From: Saccharopolyspora_C sp040643635
Lineage (GTDB): Bacteria > Actinomycetota > Actinomycetes > Mycobacteriales > Pseudonocardiaceae
Length of the DNA stretch: 64,000 nucleotides
Reading direction: 5' to 3'
Assembly (NCBI RefSeq): GCF_040643635.1
Contig: NZ_JBEYUS010000021.1
Location: 16,354 to 80,353 of the forward strand
How positions within the stretch are numbered: position 1 is the first letter of the stretch; each line of letters opens with the position of its first letter. Below are positions 33,103-41,027 of the stretch, piece by piece. The notes under the pieces were generated by a model. It was given only the letters and a program-made list of their open reading frames with translations, had not been told where the DNA came from and made no database searches. A program made the translations under genes and the position numbers.

Positions 33103-33771
33103 TCAGGGGCGGTCGAGGAGCTCCGCCGCACCGTCGGGGCCGAGGTTCTGGTGCCATGCGCCGCCGGGGTGGTCGATGACGAGGGGGCCGAGGTTGCACG
33201 GGCCGAAGCAGCCCGCGGGCGTCACCTTGGTGGTGGTCCCGCGGACGAGGTCGGCGAGCGCGCGGTGCACCGGCCCCGCGCCGTGCGCGGTGCAGCGCGG
33301 GCCGCGGCAGACGAACAGGTGCCGGTCCGGGACGTCGAGCACCGACCAGGAGGGGCTGCGGAATCCGGCGGGGGAGGCGGTGATCGGCGCGGTGTCGTCC
33401 GCGAGCCGGGCGATCGCCGCGGCGAGCCCGGCGCCCGCGGCCGGGCCGCGCGCCATCCGCACCTCCAGCGCGCCCGCGCGGGTCTCCCGCCAGTTCGCGA
33501 CGGCCTTGCCCAGCCAGGAAGCCAGGTACCGGTCGTCGGGCAGCGCCAGCGGCACGAGCACGGCGGTGCCGGTGCCGTCCGCGTCGAGCCGGTCCAGGAC
33601 GTCGTGCACGGAGGGCTCGCCCTGGTCGAGGTGCGCGGCGAGCACCGGTCCGCCGGTCTCCGCGGCGACGGCGCGCACCACGGCCGCCAGCGACCGCTCG
33701 TCCACGCCGGACGGGGTGGGCCGCACGACGAGCACCAGCGCCCGCTGCGGCACGTCGTCACGTTCGGGCAT
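33103..33771 (-). CDS. CbiX-like domain fused to thioredoxin-like [2Fe-2S] ferredoxin
   Basis: 222 residues. The N-terminal part has the chelatase-like pattern LVLVVRPTPSGVDERSLAAV and GTAVLVPLALPDDRYLASWLG. The usual active-site histidine of CbiX/SirB (in LVGHGS) is replaced here by LVVRPT, and the second histidine is also missing. The C-terminal part is a thioredoxin-fold [2Fe-2S] ferredoxin with FVCRGPRCTAHG and TPAGCFGPCNLGPLVIDHPGG. Start ATG 33771 has GGAGG at seven bases. Such fusions occur near cobalamin and CobW genes. Here the chelatase part is probably not catalytic; a redox or metal-delivery role is likely. Confidence 0.78.
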   Translation of the reverse strand: MPERDDVPQRALVLVVRPTPSGVDERSLAAVVRAVAAETGGPVLAAHLDQGEPSVHDVLDRLDADGTGTAVLVPLALPDDRYLASWLGKAVANWRETRAGALEVRMARGPAAGAGLAAAIARLADDTAPITASPAGFRSPSWSVLDVPDRHLFVCRGPRCTAHGAGPVHRALADLVRGTTTKVTPAGCFGPCNLGPLVIDHPGGAWHQNLGPDGAAELLDRP

Positions 33772-33869
33772 CCGGCGACCTCCGGGGCTCGGGGGTGGCC
33801 GCCGGTGCGGACGGCCGCGCCCGATCATGCGTCACCCGGCGGTGGATTCCGAGCGGTCCGGGACGCAGC

Positions 33870-34757
33870 TCACCGCTTCGGCGTCCGGGCGATCAGCACC
33901 GGGCAGGGCGCGTGGTGGATCAAGGCCTGGCTGGTGGACCCCAGCAGCAGCCCGGTGAATCCGCCCCGCCCGCGAGTGCCGACCACGACGAGCGTCGCCC
34001 CGGCCGCGTGCTCCAGCAGCGTCGCCGCGGGCGAGCCCTTGACGACGAAGCGCTGCACCTCCACGTCCGGATGGCGCTCCCGGCGGCCGCTGATCAGCTC
34101 GGCGAGCAGCCGGTGCGAGCCCTCCTCGATCTCGTCGGTGGCGAGCCCCACCCGCATCCACTTCGAGTCCACCCCGACGAGGTTCCAGGTGTGCACCACG
34201 TGCAGCGGCACGTCGTGCGCGGCAGCGGCGGCGAACCCGTGCTCCAGCAGCACGGCCGCCTGCCGGGACCCGTCCAGGCCGACCACGACCGGCCCGCCGG
34301 TGGGCTCGCCGCGGCCGCGCACCACCGCGGTCGCGCAGTGCCCGTGCGCGGCCACCGCGACCGCGACGGACCCGGCGAGCAATCCGGAGAACCCGCCGAG
34401 CCCGCGGTCGCCGACCACCACGAGCCCGGCCGAGGCCGATTCCTCGATCAGCACCGAGGCGGGGGAGCCGGGCACCGATTCGGTGCGCACCTCCAGACCG
34501 GGGCTCTCCCGCTCGGCGATCTCGGCGGCGTCGGCGAGCCACTTGCGCACCTCGGCGCGCACTTCGGTGCTGGGCGCGGTCGAGCGGCGCACGCCGGGGA
34601 GATCGGGCAGCACGGGCATGGCGAACACGTCGGCGTAGACGATGCGCAGCGCCCGGCGGCGGCGAGCGGCTTCACCGGCGGCCCAGCGGACGGCGCCGCG
34701 GGCGGTGCCCGACCCGTCCACTCCCACCACCAGTGGTCCGGTTCCGAGTTCGGTCAT
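33870..34757 (-). CDS. Universal stress protein, tandem UspA domains
   Basis: 295 residues with two Usp domains. Each begins with a beta strand and D (VVGVDGSGTARGAVRWA; VVVGLDGSRQAAVLLEHG) and ends in the ATP-binding motif (VVVGDRGLGGFSGLLAGS; VVVGTRGRGGFTGLLLGS). The G-2x-G-9x-G(S) pattern is kept in both, so nucleotide binding is expected. Start ATG 34757 follows GAGGGGGA. Divergent from the GH18 genes. In actinobacteria such proteins respond to hypoxia or dormancy; no DevR box is obvious upstream. Confidence 0.9.
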   Translation of the reverse strand: MTELGTGPLVVGVDGSGTARGAVRWAAGEAARRRRALRIVYADVFAMPVLPDLPGVRRSTAPSTEVRAEVRKWLADAAEIAERESPGLEVRTESVPGSPASVLIEESASAGLVVVGDRGLGGFSGLLAGSVAVAVAAHGHCATAVVRGRGEPTGGPVVVGLDGSRQAAVLLEHGFAAAAAHDVPLHVVHTWNLVGVDSKWMRVGLATDEIEEGSHRLLAELISGRRERHPDVEVQRFVVKGSPAATLLEHAAGATLVVVGTRGRGGFTGLLLGSTSQALIHHAPCPVLIARTPKR

Positions 34758-34880
34758 CTCGTCCCCCTCACCGCGGGAGTCCGCCGGGCGGTGCGGAATC
34801 CGCGCCCGGCGGGCCTCCATGCTGACGCATCGGCCGGGTGGTCGCCGCTCGGCGACGGGAGCGTTTCGCATCTACGCCAA

Positions 34881-34924
34881 AGTGGTCTGGACCCGTTGAC
34901 CGTGTGGTCTAGTCCACATACGGT
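34881..34924 (+). promoter_or_regulatory. Promoter with two DasR-type dre sites before GH18 genes
   Basis: AGTGGTCTGGACCCGT (34881-34896) and TGTGGTCTAGTCCACA (34903-34918) both resemble the DasR responsive element (A-C/G-TGGTCTAGACCA-G/C-T). The second sits in the 18-bp spacer between TTGACC (34895-34900) and TACGGT (34919-34924), so a bound repressor would block initiation. This fits induction of chitin-related genes by N-acetylglucosamine metabolites. Confidence 0.75.
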
Positions 34925-35052
34925 GCGGCGCGTTCGACAGTGGATCACGAATGCGTCCGCGCCGGACCCGGGGCCGAGCGCGGCGCGCTCCGGATCTCTC
35001 GTCCGCACCACCGTCCGGCCACCCGGCCGGAACCGGTAGAGGGGAGTACCCG

Positions 35053-36072
35053 TTGACGACCAGAACGATCCGCATGGCGGCGCTGGCAGCAGGACTGCTG
35101 GTGCTGCCGTTCACCGGCGCCGCGGCAGCAGCGGGCACCGCACCGGCACCCGCTCCGGAAGCCGCGGGCGACCTGCGCGCCGCGCCCTACTACATGCCGC
35201 TGGACAACGACCCGCAGGACATCGCCGAGGCGATCGAATCCAGCGGCCAGCGCGACTACATCTTCGCGTTCGTGCTCGCCCCCGACGCGGGCAGCTGCAC
35301 CCCCACCTGGGACGGCAAGGCCGACCAGGAGGTCGCCACCGACACCGCGGTCAAGGCGAAGGCCGACGCGGTGCGCGCGGCCGGCGGTGACCTGTCGGTG
35401 TCCTTCGGCGGCTACAACGGCATCGAGCTCGGGGCGGCCTGCGCCGACTCGGCCGCGCTGGCCGACGCCTACCAGCAGGTGATCGACAAGTACGAGCTCA
35501 CCCACATCGACCTCGACGTCGAAGGCGACGACCTCGGCGACGTCGCGGGCGAGACCAAGCGCTTCGAGGCGATCAAGACGCTGAAGGAGCGCAACCCCGA
35601 GCTGCACGTCACGCTCACCCTGCCGATGACCACGGTGGGCCTCAACGAGGCGGGCAAGGCCGAGATCCAGCGCGCGAAGGACATCGGCGCCGAGATCGAC
35701 CTGTTCAAGATCATGGACTTCGACTACGGCGGCCCCGGCGACACGATGGCCGACAGCGCGATCTCCGTCGCCGAGGCCTTCCACGGGCAGCTGCGCGAAC
35801 TGCACCCCGAGCTCGACGACGCCGCCGCCTACGCGCACACCGGCGTCATCCTGATGAACGGCCACACCGACCAGCCGAGCGAGCTGTTCACCCCGGACAC
35901 GTTCCGCGCGCTGCTGGACTACGCGAACGAGCACCAGATCGGCCGCTTCTCGTACTGGGCGCTGAACCGGGACCGCGTGTGCACCGAAGAGGGCGGCTGG
36001 GCCGACGGCAAGTGCAGCAGCATCGAGCAGCAGCCCTACGAGTTCACCAAGATCCTCGCCGAATACCAGTGA
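35053..36072 (+). CDS. Secreted GH18-like glycosidase (chitinase-like), copy 1
   Basis: 339 residues with a Sec signal peptide (MAALAAGLLVLPFTGAAAAA). The TIM-barrel core shows SxGG as VSFGGYNG, the catalytic DxDxE motif in THIDLDVEG (Asp153, Asp155, Glu157), and KIMDFDYGG, corresponding to the M-x-Y/F-D motif. Start is TTG 35053, because AGGGGAG lies six bases upstream and the next ATG (35074) lacks a site. dre-like operators precede it. A paralogous gene follows 17 bp later. It probably hydrolyses chitin or another GlcNAc polymer, but non-catalytic binding is possible. Confidence 0.85.
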   Translation: MTTRTIRMAALAAGLLVLPFTGAAAAAGTAPAPAPEAAGDLRAAPYYMPLDNDPQDIAEAIESSGQRDYIFAFVLAPDAGSCTPTWDGKADQEVATDTAVKAKADAVRAAGGDLSVSFGGYNGIELGAACADSAALADAYQQVIDKYELTHIDLDVEGDDLGDVAGETKRFEAIKTLKERNPELHVTLTLPMTTVGLNEAGKAEIQRAKDIGAEIDLFKIMDFDYGGPGDTMADSAISVAEAFHGQLRELHPELDDAAAYAHTGVILMNGHTDQPSELFTPDTFRALLDYANEHQIGRFSYWALNRDRVCTEEGGWADGKCSSIEQQPYEFTKILAEYQ

Positions 36073-36089
36073 TGGTCAGGAGAAACCTG

Positions 36090-37088
36090 ATGAAGAAGCT
36101 CCCGAAGCTGCTGGCGGCCGTCGCCGCCGGAACCATGCTCCCGCTGACCGCGGTCGGCGCCGCGGCCGCCGCGCCGGACGCGCCCGCGGTGCCCGCCGCC
36201 TTCGCCGCGCCGGACGCGCCCGCCATCAAGACCGCGCCCTACATCGACGTGATGCAGGAATCGCCGACGTTGCCCGAGGTCGCCGAGGCCACCGGGCAGC
36301 AGAACTTCACCCTGGCCTTCGTGCTCGGCAGCGCCGCGGGCTGCACCCCGATGTGGGGCGGCGAAGCGGCGCTGGACGACCAGCGGATCATCGGCCAGAT
36401 CGACGAGCTGCGCGCGCAGGGCGGGGACGTCATCGTCGCCACCGGCGGCGCGATGGGCCCGTACCTGGAGAGCGTCTGCGGCACCTCCGACGAGCTGCTC
36501 GACGCCTACAAGTCCATTCTGGACACCACCGGCTCGAACCACCTGGACATCGACGTCGAAGCCACCATCCAGCACGACATGGTGAACGAGGCGCTCGCGA
36601 AGCTGCAGGCCGAACGCGGCACGCAGGTCAGCTACACGCTGCGGGTCCAGAGCGACGAGACCGGGCTCGACCCGTACTCGCTGCAGGTGCTGCAGAGCGC
36701 CGCCGACCACGGCGTCGACGTGCTGGTCAACCCGATGGCGATGGAGTTCGGCTCGCAGAAGCCGTGGGGCGAGGCCGTCATCGCCGCCGCCGAAGCGACC
36801 CTCGGGCAGATGAAGCAGGTCTGGCCGGACGTCGACGAAGCCGGGCTCAAGGCCAAGCTCGGCGTGACGCCGATGATCGGCCGCAACTTCAACGGCAACG
36901 AGTTCACCCAGGAACACGCGCAGCAGCTGGTGGACTGGGCCAACGAGAACCAGATCGGCCTGCTGTCGTTCTGGTCGGCCGGGCGGGACAACGGCGGCTG
37001 CCCGGGTGGCGCGGTGTCGCCGACGTGCAGCAGCATCGAACAACAGCCCTACGAATTCACGAAGCTGCTTCAGGGTTTCGGGGGTTGA
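36090..37088 (+). CDS. Secreted GH18-like glycosidase, tandem paralogue copy 2
   Basis: 332 residues with signal peptide (MKKLPKLLAAVAAGTML). It has the same layout as copy 1, with the catalytic motif NHLDIDVEA at identical positions (Asp153, Asp155, Glu157) and the same C-terminal CSSIEQQPYEFTK. The central barrel differs: KIMDFDYGG of copy 1 becomes VLVNPMAMEFG. ATG 36090 has AGGAG eight bases upstream; an ATG at 36072 overlaps the previous stop but has no such site. The pair arose by tandem duplication and has since diverged, so substrate or chain-length preference may differ. Shared promoter with copy 1. Confidence 0.84.
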   Translation: MKKLPKLLAAVAAGTMLPLTAVGAAAAAPDAPAVPAAFAAPDAPAIKTAPYIDVMQESPTLPEVAEATGQQNFTLAFVLGSAAGCTPMWGGEAALDDQRIIGQIDELRAQGGDVIVATGGAMGPYLESVCGTSDELLDAYKSILDTTGSNHLDIDVEATIQHDMVNEALAKLQAERGTQVSYTLRVQSDETGLDPYSLQVLQSAADHGVDVLVNPMAMEFGSQKPWGEAVIAAAEATLGQMKQVWPDVDEAGLKAKLGVTPMIGRNFNGNEFTQEHAQQLVDWANENQIGLLSFWSAGRDNGGCPGGAVSPTCSSIEQQPYEFTKLLQGFGG

Positions 37089-37118
37089 TGTCCCCGCTCC
37101 CGTTGCTCGTCGGGTGAG

Positions 37119-37219
37119 GTGGCGGAACCTCAGCTGGTCCCTCGCTGCGGGATCGATTTCGCAGGTGGCTCCGCCACATGAGAAATCGCTGTCCTCGCGA
37201 GGGACCAGCTGAGAACCCG
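37119..37219 (+). repeat. Dispersed ~100-bp hairpin repeat, copy B
   Basis: It matches the reverse complement of 3871-3971 over about 100 bp. Here the outer arms are perfect 17-bp inverted repeats: CTCAGCTGGTCCCTCGC (37129-37145) and GCGAGGGACCAGCTGAG (37197-37213). They enclose CGATTTC/GAAATCG and GTGGC/GCCAC inner stems. Compared with copy A, the stem pair changes from CGTTTTC/GAAAACG to CGATTTC/GAAATCG, a compensatory change that keeps pairing. It follows the GH18 gene by 30 bp. A weaker related stretch may lie at 25849-25905. Confidence 0.78.
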
Positions 37220-37316
37220 CGGCGGTGCCGGTGGCGTGCGTGGTCGTCAGCTCATCGGCTTCGCCGCTGACAGGCGAAAGACCAGGGCCGCGGTTCTGGG
37301 CGGTGATGGCTCTGCT

Positions 37317-37355
37317 GGGCGGGGAGCACCTGAATCAGGTGCTCCCCCGCCCTTT
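37317..37355. terminator. Strong hairpin terminator, GH18 / metallopeptidase
   Basis: The left arm GGGCGGGGAGCACCTGA (37317-37333) pairs with 37335-37352 with one bulged C, and is followed by TTT. It lies between two convergent genes and probably ends both transcripts. Confidence 0.82.
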
Positions 37356-37379
37356 GCAGTTCTGGTCCTGTGTGGACTG

Positions 37380-38291
37380 TCAGTAGGTGATTCCGGGGAA
37401 TTCCTGGCGGGCCTTGGTGAACTGCTGCTCGCGGTCGTCCGGCCAGCCGAAGGCTCCGGTGGCGAGCTCCTTCAGGTTCGTCTCCGCGGCGCCGCTCATG
37501 AAGTGCACGAACTCGCCCCAGTTCAGCTCGCGGGAGAACGAGTCGCCCGACGCCGGGAAGTGCTCGCCCAGCAGCGCGAAGTAGCGCACCATCACCTGCG
37601 CGCCGCCGTGGTCCCGCCACAGCGGGTGGAACCAGTCGCGGAACCAGTGCGTGCCCTCGCGCGGGAAGTCGTCCACGTGGTCGTCGGCCGACATCCGGTC
37701 GAAGAAGTCCTGCGCCTCGGCCTCCATGCCGAGCCCGACGTACACGTCGTAGATGTAGAACTCCATCCACTTGCTGTCGCCCCACAGGCCGAACGCGGGC
37801 GAACCGTGCTTGCCGGCGGCGATGAGCTCGACGATGTGGCCGGTCTCGTGCGTGACGATCTCGTACTGCGGGGTCGTCCAGTCGGTGCCGCCGACGTCGC
37901 TGACGTTGCGGTGGTCGTGCGACTCGTCGTACACGGTGGACGGGTGCCCGCCGAAGTGCTTGCCCTCGTGGTGGATCGAGTACAGGCGGTCCTCGTTCAT
38001 CCGGTTCCCGGAGTTGCCGTAGGTCCGCTGCGCGTACTGCCACATCGACGTCAGGTACGGCAGGAGCCATTCGCTCGCGGCCTGGTCCACGTCCCGGTCG
38101 AAGTACAGCGCGACCGTGTCGTTGTGGTCGGCGAGCCGCAGCTCTTCGGAATGCTCGAACCAGTGCTCCTGCCACGTTTCCGGTGGCGGTTCCGGGGCGC
38201 GCACCGCGGGCGCGGCCAGGCCGGTCCGGGCCAGCGCGGGAACGGCCAGCGCCGAGGCCAGGGTCGTTGCCAGGAATGTCCTTCTGCGCAC
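37380..38291 (-). CDS. Tat-exported zinc metallopeptidase-like protein
   Basis: 303 residues. The N-terminus MRRRTFLATTLASALAVPALA is a twin-arginine signal (RR-x-F-L). The core has the zinc motif THETGHIVEL (H148-E-x-x-H152), preceded by a long stretch around SIHHEGKHFGGHPST and followed by SKWMEFYIYDVY, which may give the third ligand. Length and arrangement resemble basic secretory/peptidase M-type proteins without exact family. GTG 38291 is chosen because AGG lies eight bases upstream and places the RR motif at the N-terminus. Substrate unknown. Confidence 0.8.
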   Translation of the reverse strand: MRRRTFLATTLASALAVPALARTGLAAPAVRAPEPPPETWQEHWFEHSEELRLADHNDTVALYFDRDVDQAASEWLLPYLTSMWQYAQRTYGNSGNRMNEDRLYSIHHEGKHFGGHPSTVYDESHDHRNVSDVGGTDWTTPQYEIVTHETGHIVELIAAGKHGSPAFGLWGDSKWMEFYIYDVYVGLGMEAEAQDFFDRMSADDHVDDFPREGTHWFRDWFHPLWRDHGGAQVMVRYFALLGEHFPASGDSFSRELNWGEFVHFMSGAAETNLKELATGAFGWPDDREQQFTKARQEFPGITY

Positions 38292-38522
38292 GTCTTGCAC
38301 CTTTCGGGGAATGCGCGGGCGGTTCGCCCGGCGAGATCGGGATCTTTCCCGCGACCGGACCCGGAACGGCGCCGATGGCTGGAACTGACCACCTCCGCCG
38401 GATTCCGGGCGGAGAGCGTTGATCCGTTCGCCGCGGACGAGCACGATCGCCGTTGCGGCGCGGGCTCTTTCGGGCGAGCGGAGGTGTCCGTTCGCGCGTC
38501 CCGGCCCGATCGATCCCAGCGG

Positions 38523-39629
38523 ATGGGTACGGTGGCGACCGTGTTCCCCACCGCGGAATCCCTGCTGTCCGGGCCGCGCGGCCGCCGGTGCTGCCTGGAA
38601 CTGGCGCTGTCCTCCGGGGACGACGAGCGGTGGGAGGCGGCGCGCCGCGCGGTGTTCTTCGCGGCGCACCACGTGGATGCGGCCCCGGGCACATCTGTGG
38701 TGTTCGGCCCCGGGTCCGACGTGGACCCTCCGCCGCACCCGTCGAACGCCGAGATCGCCGACCTGCTCGCCGCGCTCCCGCCGCCCGAGCCCGGTGCGGC
38801 GGACCTGGTGCGGGTGCTGGCGGAAGCGGTCGCCGCCGCCCGCTACTGGCAGGAACCGGACGGGAGGGACGTGCTCGCCGCCGCGCCGCCGATCCGCGCG
38901 GCGCTGGAACCGGTGGCCGTGGCGCTCGCGGGCTGCGCGGCGGCGAACTGGTGGACGAGTCCGCTCGACCGCGAGTCCCAGTGGCTGGTGACCTTCCGCC
39001 CCGGCACCGCCGCCCCGGGACCGGTCGATCCGGAACGTGCCCTGGCCCGCTGGCGCATCGAGAAGGTGTCCACGGAGGAACGCGCGCGCCGCGAGTGGCC
39101 GCGCTCGATCGACGCCCCGTTCAGCGCGATCTGGTGGTCCGGCCCGCCGTGCGAACTGCCGTGGACGACGCGGAACATCGGCGAGCACGGGCCCGCGGGC
39201 CTGTGGTTCGTCGAGGACGGGATGGGCTGGGAGGACGCGACCGCGCACCCGGCCGAGGTTCCGCCGGACGCCGAGGTCTACGAGATCGACGGCCCCGAGG
39301 CGTGGGCCAGGCTGTGCCGCGACCATCCGCTGGAGGTGTCGGCGAGCCACCGCCACGACTGGTATCGCACCACCGGCCGGGACGGGCGCTGGGTGCTGCC
39401 GGACTGGTCCGAGGTCGCGCGCCACCACGACGCCGTGCACCTCACCGTGACCGGCTACCTGACCACCGCCGGGATCGCGATCCCCGTAGACGGGGACCGC
39501 GCCTCGGTGCTGGCCGGTTGGGACCCGGACGCCACGTGCTGGCTCACCACCCCGCCCCGGGTCGCCGCCACCGGAACCTCCTGGCACGACCCGAACGGGA
39601 TGGGGTGGCGCCCGCATCCCGCCGGGTGA
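38523..39629 (+). CDS. Hypothetical protein, 368 residues
   Basis: Good codon bias and normal composition, without signal peptide or membrane helices. Tryptophan-rich middle (ANWWTSPLDRESQWLVTFRP, SAIWWSGPPCELPWTTRNIG) and PDAEVYEIDGPEAWARLCRDHPLEVSASHRHDW suggest a soluble globular enzyme or immunity-like protein. The start is uncertain: ATG 38523 has no clear Shine-Dalgarno, with GTG 38532 and 38541 as alternatives. I do not recognise the family. It stands alone between the metallopeptidase (divergent) and a secreted hydrolase. Confidence 0.72.
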   Translation: MGTVATVFPTAESLLSGPRGRRCCLELALSSGDDERWEAARRAVFFAAHHVDAAPGTSVVFGPGSDVDPPPHPSNAEIADLLAALPPPEPGAADLVRVLAEAVAAARYWQEPDGRDVLAAAPPIRAALEPVAVALAGCAAANWWTSPLDRESQWLVTFRPGTAAPGPVDPERALARWRIEKVSTEERARREWPRSIDAPFSAIWWSGPPCELPWTTRNIGEHGPAGLWFVEDGMGWEDATAHPAEVPPDAEVYEIDGPEAWARLCRDHPLEVSASHRHDWYRTTGRDGRWVLPDWSEVARHHDAVHLTVTGYLTTAGIAIPVDGDRASVLAGWDPDATCWLTTPPRVAATGTSWHDPNGMGWRPHPAG

Positions 39630-39753
39630 ACGGTCACCGCCGGGTTCCCCGGGCACGGTTCTCAGGGGAATTCCCGAGGTGCCGGGGAGATCGGTGCGAC
39701 AAGGTGCAGGGGAGATCCGCTGCGGCGGAATCCTGCTACCCGCTGGGGAGAAG

Positions 39754-40878
39754 ATGCGCAGAACCACTCGACTCGCCGGAGCCGCCACGGCCGCGGCACT
39801 GCTGCTCGCACCGGTACCGGCATCGGCCGCGGCACCGGCTGTGCCGCGGCCGGAACTGCCCGCGCCGACCGGTCCGAACCCGGTCGGCACCGGCTCGCTG
39901 CACCTGCGGGACGAATCCCGCCCCGACCCGTGGGTACCGACCGGCGCGCGGGAACTGATGATCACCGTCTGGTACCCGGCGGCCGAGGCGGTGGGGCAGC
40001 CGGCCCGCTACCTGAGCCCGGTGGAATCGCGGCTGTTCCTGGAGCTCCAGGCCGAGCACGGCGCCCCGCCCGTCGACGACCCCGAGGTGCTCAGCACCGT
40101 CGCCACCCACGCGAAGGTCGACGCCCCGCCGCAGCGCACCCCGGACGGGCATCCGCTGGTGGTGCTCTCGCCGGGATTCTCGTTCCCCCGCGCGACGATG
40201 AGCGGCATGGCCGAGGACCTCGCCTCCCGCGGCTACGTGGTCGCGGCCATCGGGCACGACCACGAGGCGGCGGGCATCGAGTTCCCCGACGGCCACGTCA
40301 CCGAGTGCGATGCGTGCGAGACCGCGGACTTCGCGGGTGTGGTGCGCGGCAGGTCGCTCGACGTGCGGTTCTTCCTCGACGAGTTCCTGCGGGACCCGCG
40401 GTTCGGCCCGCTCGTCGACCCGGACTCGATCGGCATGGTCGGGCACTCCATCGGTGGCGCCAGTGCCGCCGAGACGATGCACGACGATCCGCGGATCGAC
40501 GCGGGCGCCGACCTGGACGGCACGTTCTTCGCCCCCGCCGAACCGCTCGACCGCCCGTTCCTGCTGTTCGGAGCGGGTGCGCACGCGCCGGGCGGCGTCG
40601 ACGACTCGTGGGACCGAACCTGGGAGCGGTTGCACGGCTGGAAGCGGTGGATCACGTTGAACGGCTCCGGGCACAGCACCGCCATCGACCTGTCGGTGCT
40701 GGCCGACCAGCTCGGCATCGAACGGCCGGGAGAACCGCTGTCCGGCGCCCGCGGCACCGAACTCGGCAACCGCTACGTCGCGGCGTTCCTCGACCGGCAC
40801 CTGCGCGGCCTGCCGCAGCCCGTCCTCGACGGCCCGACCGAGCAGAACCCGGAAGCCCTGTTCTGGCACCAGGGCTGA
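39754..40878 (+). CDS. Secreted alpha/beta hydrolase (PAF-acetylhydrolase/dienelactone-like)
   Basis: 374 residues with signal peptide (RRTTRLAGAATAAALLLAPVPASA). The fold is shown by ELMITVWYPA, PLVVLSPGFSFPRATMSGMAEDLASRGYVV and the nucleophile elbow GMVGHSIGGASAAE. The active-site His is probably in GSGHSTAID near the C-terminus. This arrangement is that of platelet-activating-factor acetylhydrolase-like and polyester-hydrolase-like exported esterases. ATG 39754 has GGGGAGA upstream. Cysteines in ECDACETADF may form a disulfide. Substrate unknown. Confidence 0.85.
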   Translation: MRRTTRLAGAATAAALLLAPVPASAAAPAVPRPELPAPTGPNPVGTGSLHLRDESRPDPWVPTGARELMITVWYPAAEAVGQPARYLSPVESRLFLELQAEHGAPPVDDPEVLSTVATHAKVDAPPQRTPDGHPLVVLSPGFSFPRATMSGMAEDLASRGYVVAAIGHDHEAAGIEFPDGHVTECDACETADFAGVVRGRSLDVRFFLDEFLRDPRFGPLVDPDSIGMVGHSIGGASAAETMHDDPRIDAGADLDGTFFAPAEPLDRPFLLFGAGAHAPGGVDDSWDRTWERLHGWKRWITLNGSGHSTAIDLSVLADQLGIERPGEPLSGARGTELGNRYVAAFLDRHLRGLPQPVLDGPTEQNPEALFWHQG

Positions 40879-40884
40879 CCACCG

Positions 40885-40908
40885 GGCGGGCTCGTGCGCG
40901 AGCCCGCC
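40885..40908. terminator. Hairpin terminator after the secreted hydrolase
   Basis: GGCGGGCTCG (40885-40894) pairs with CGAGCCCGCC (40899-40908) around a four-base loop, seven bases after the hydrolase stop codon. No U-run follows. Confidence 0.62.
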
Positions 40909-41027
40909 GGACGGTGATCGCGCGACTAGGATTCCGTCCCTGAGATGATCGACGCCGGTGAGCAGTGCGCGGAGCACCGCATTCGGCAGGATCGATCACC
41001 GCGGACGCGAACGGGAGGACGCTGATC

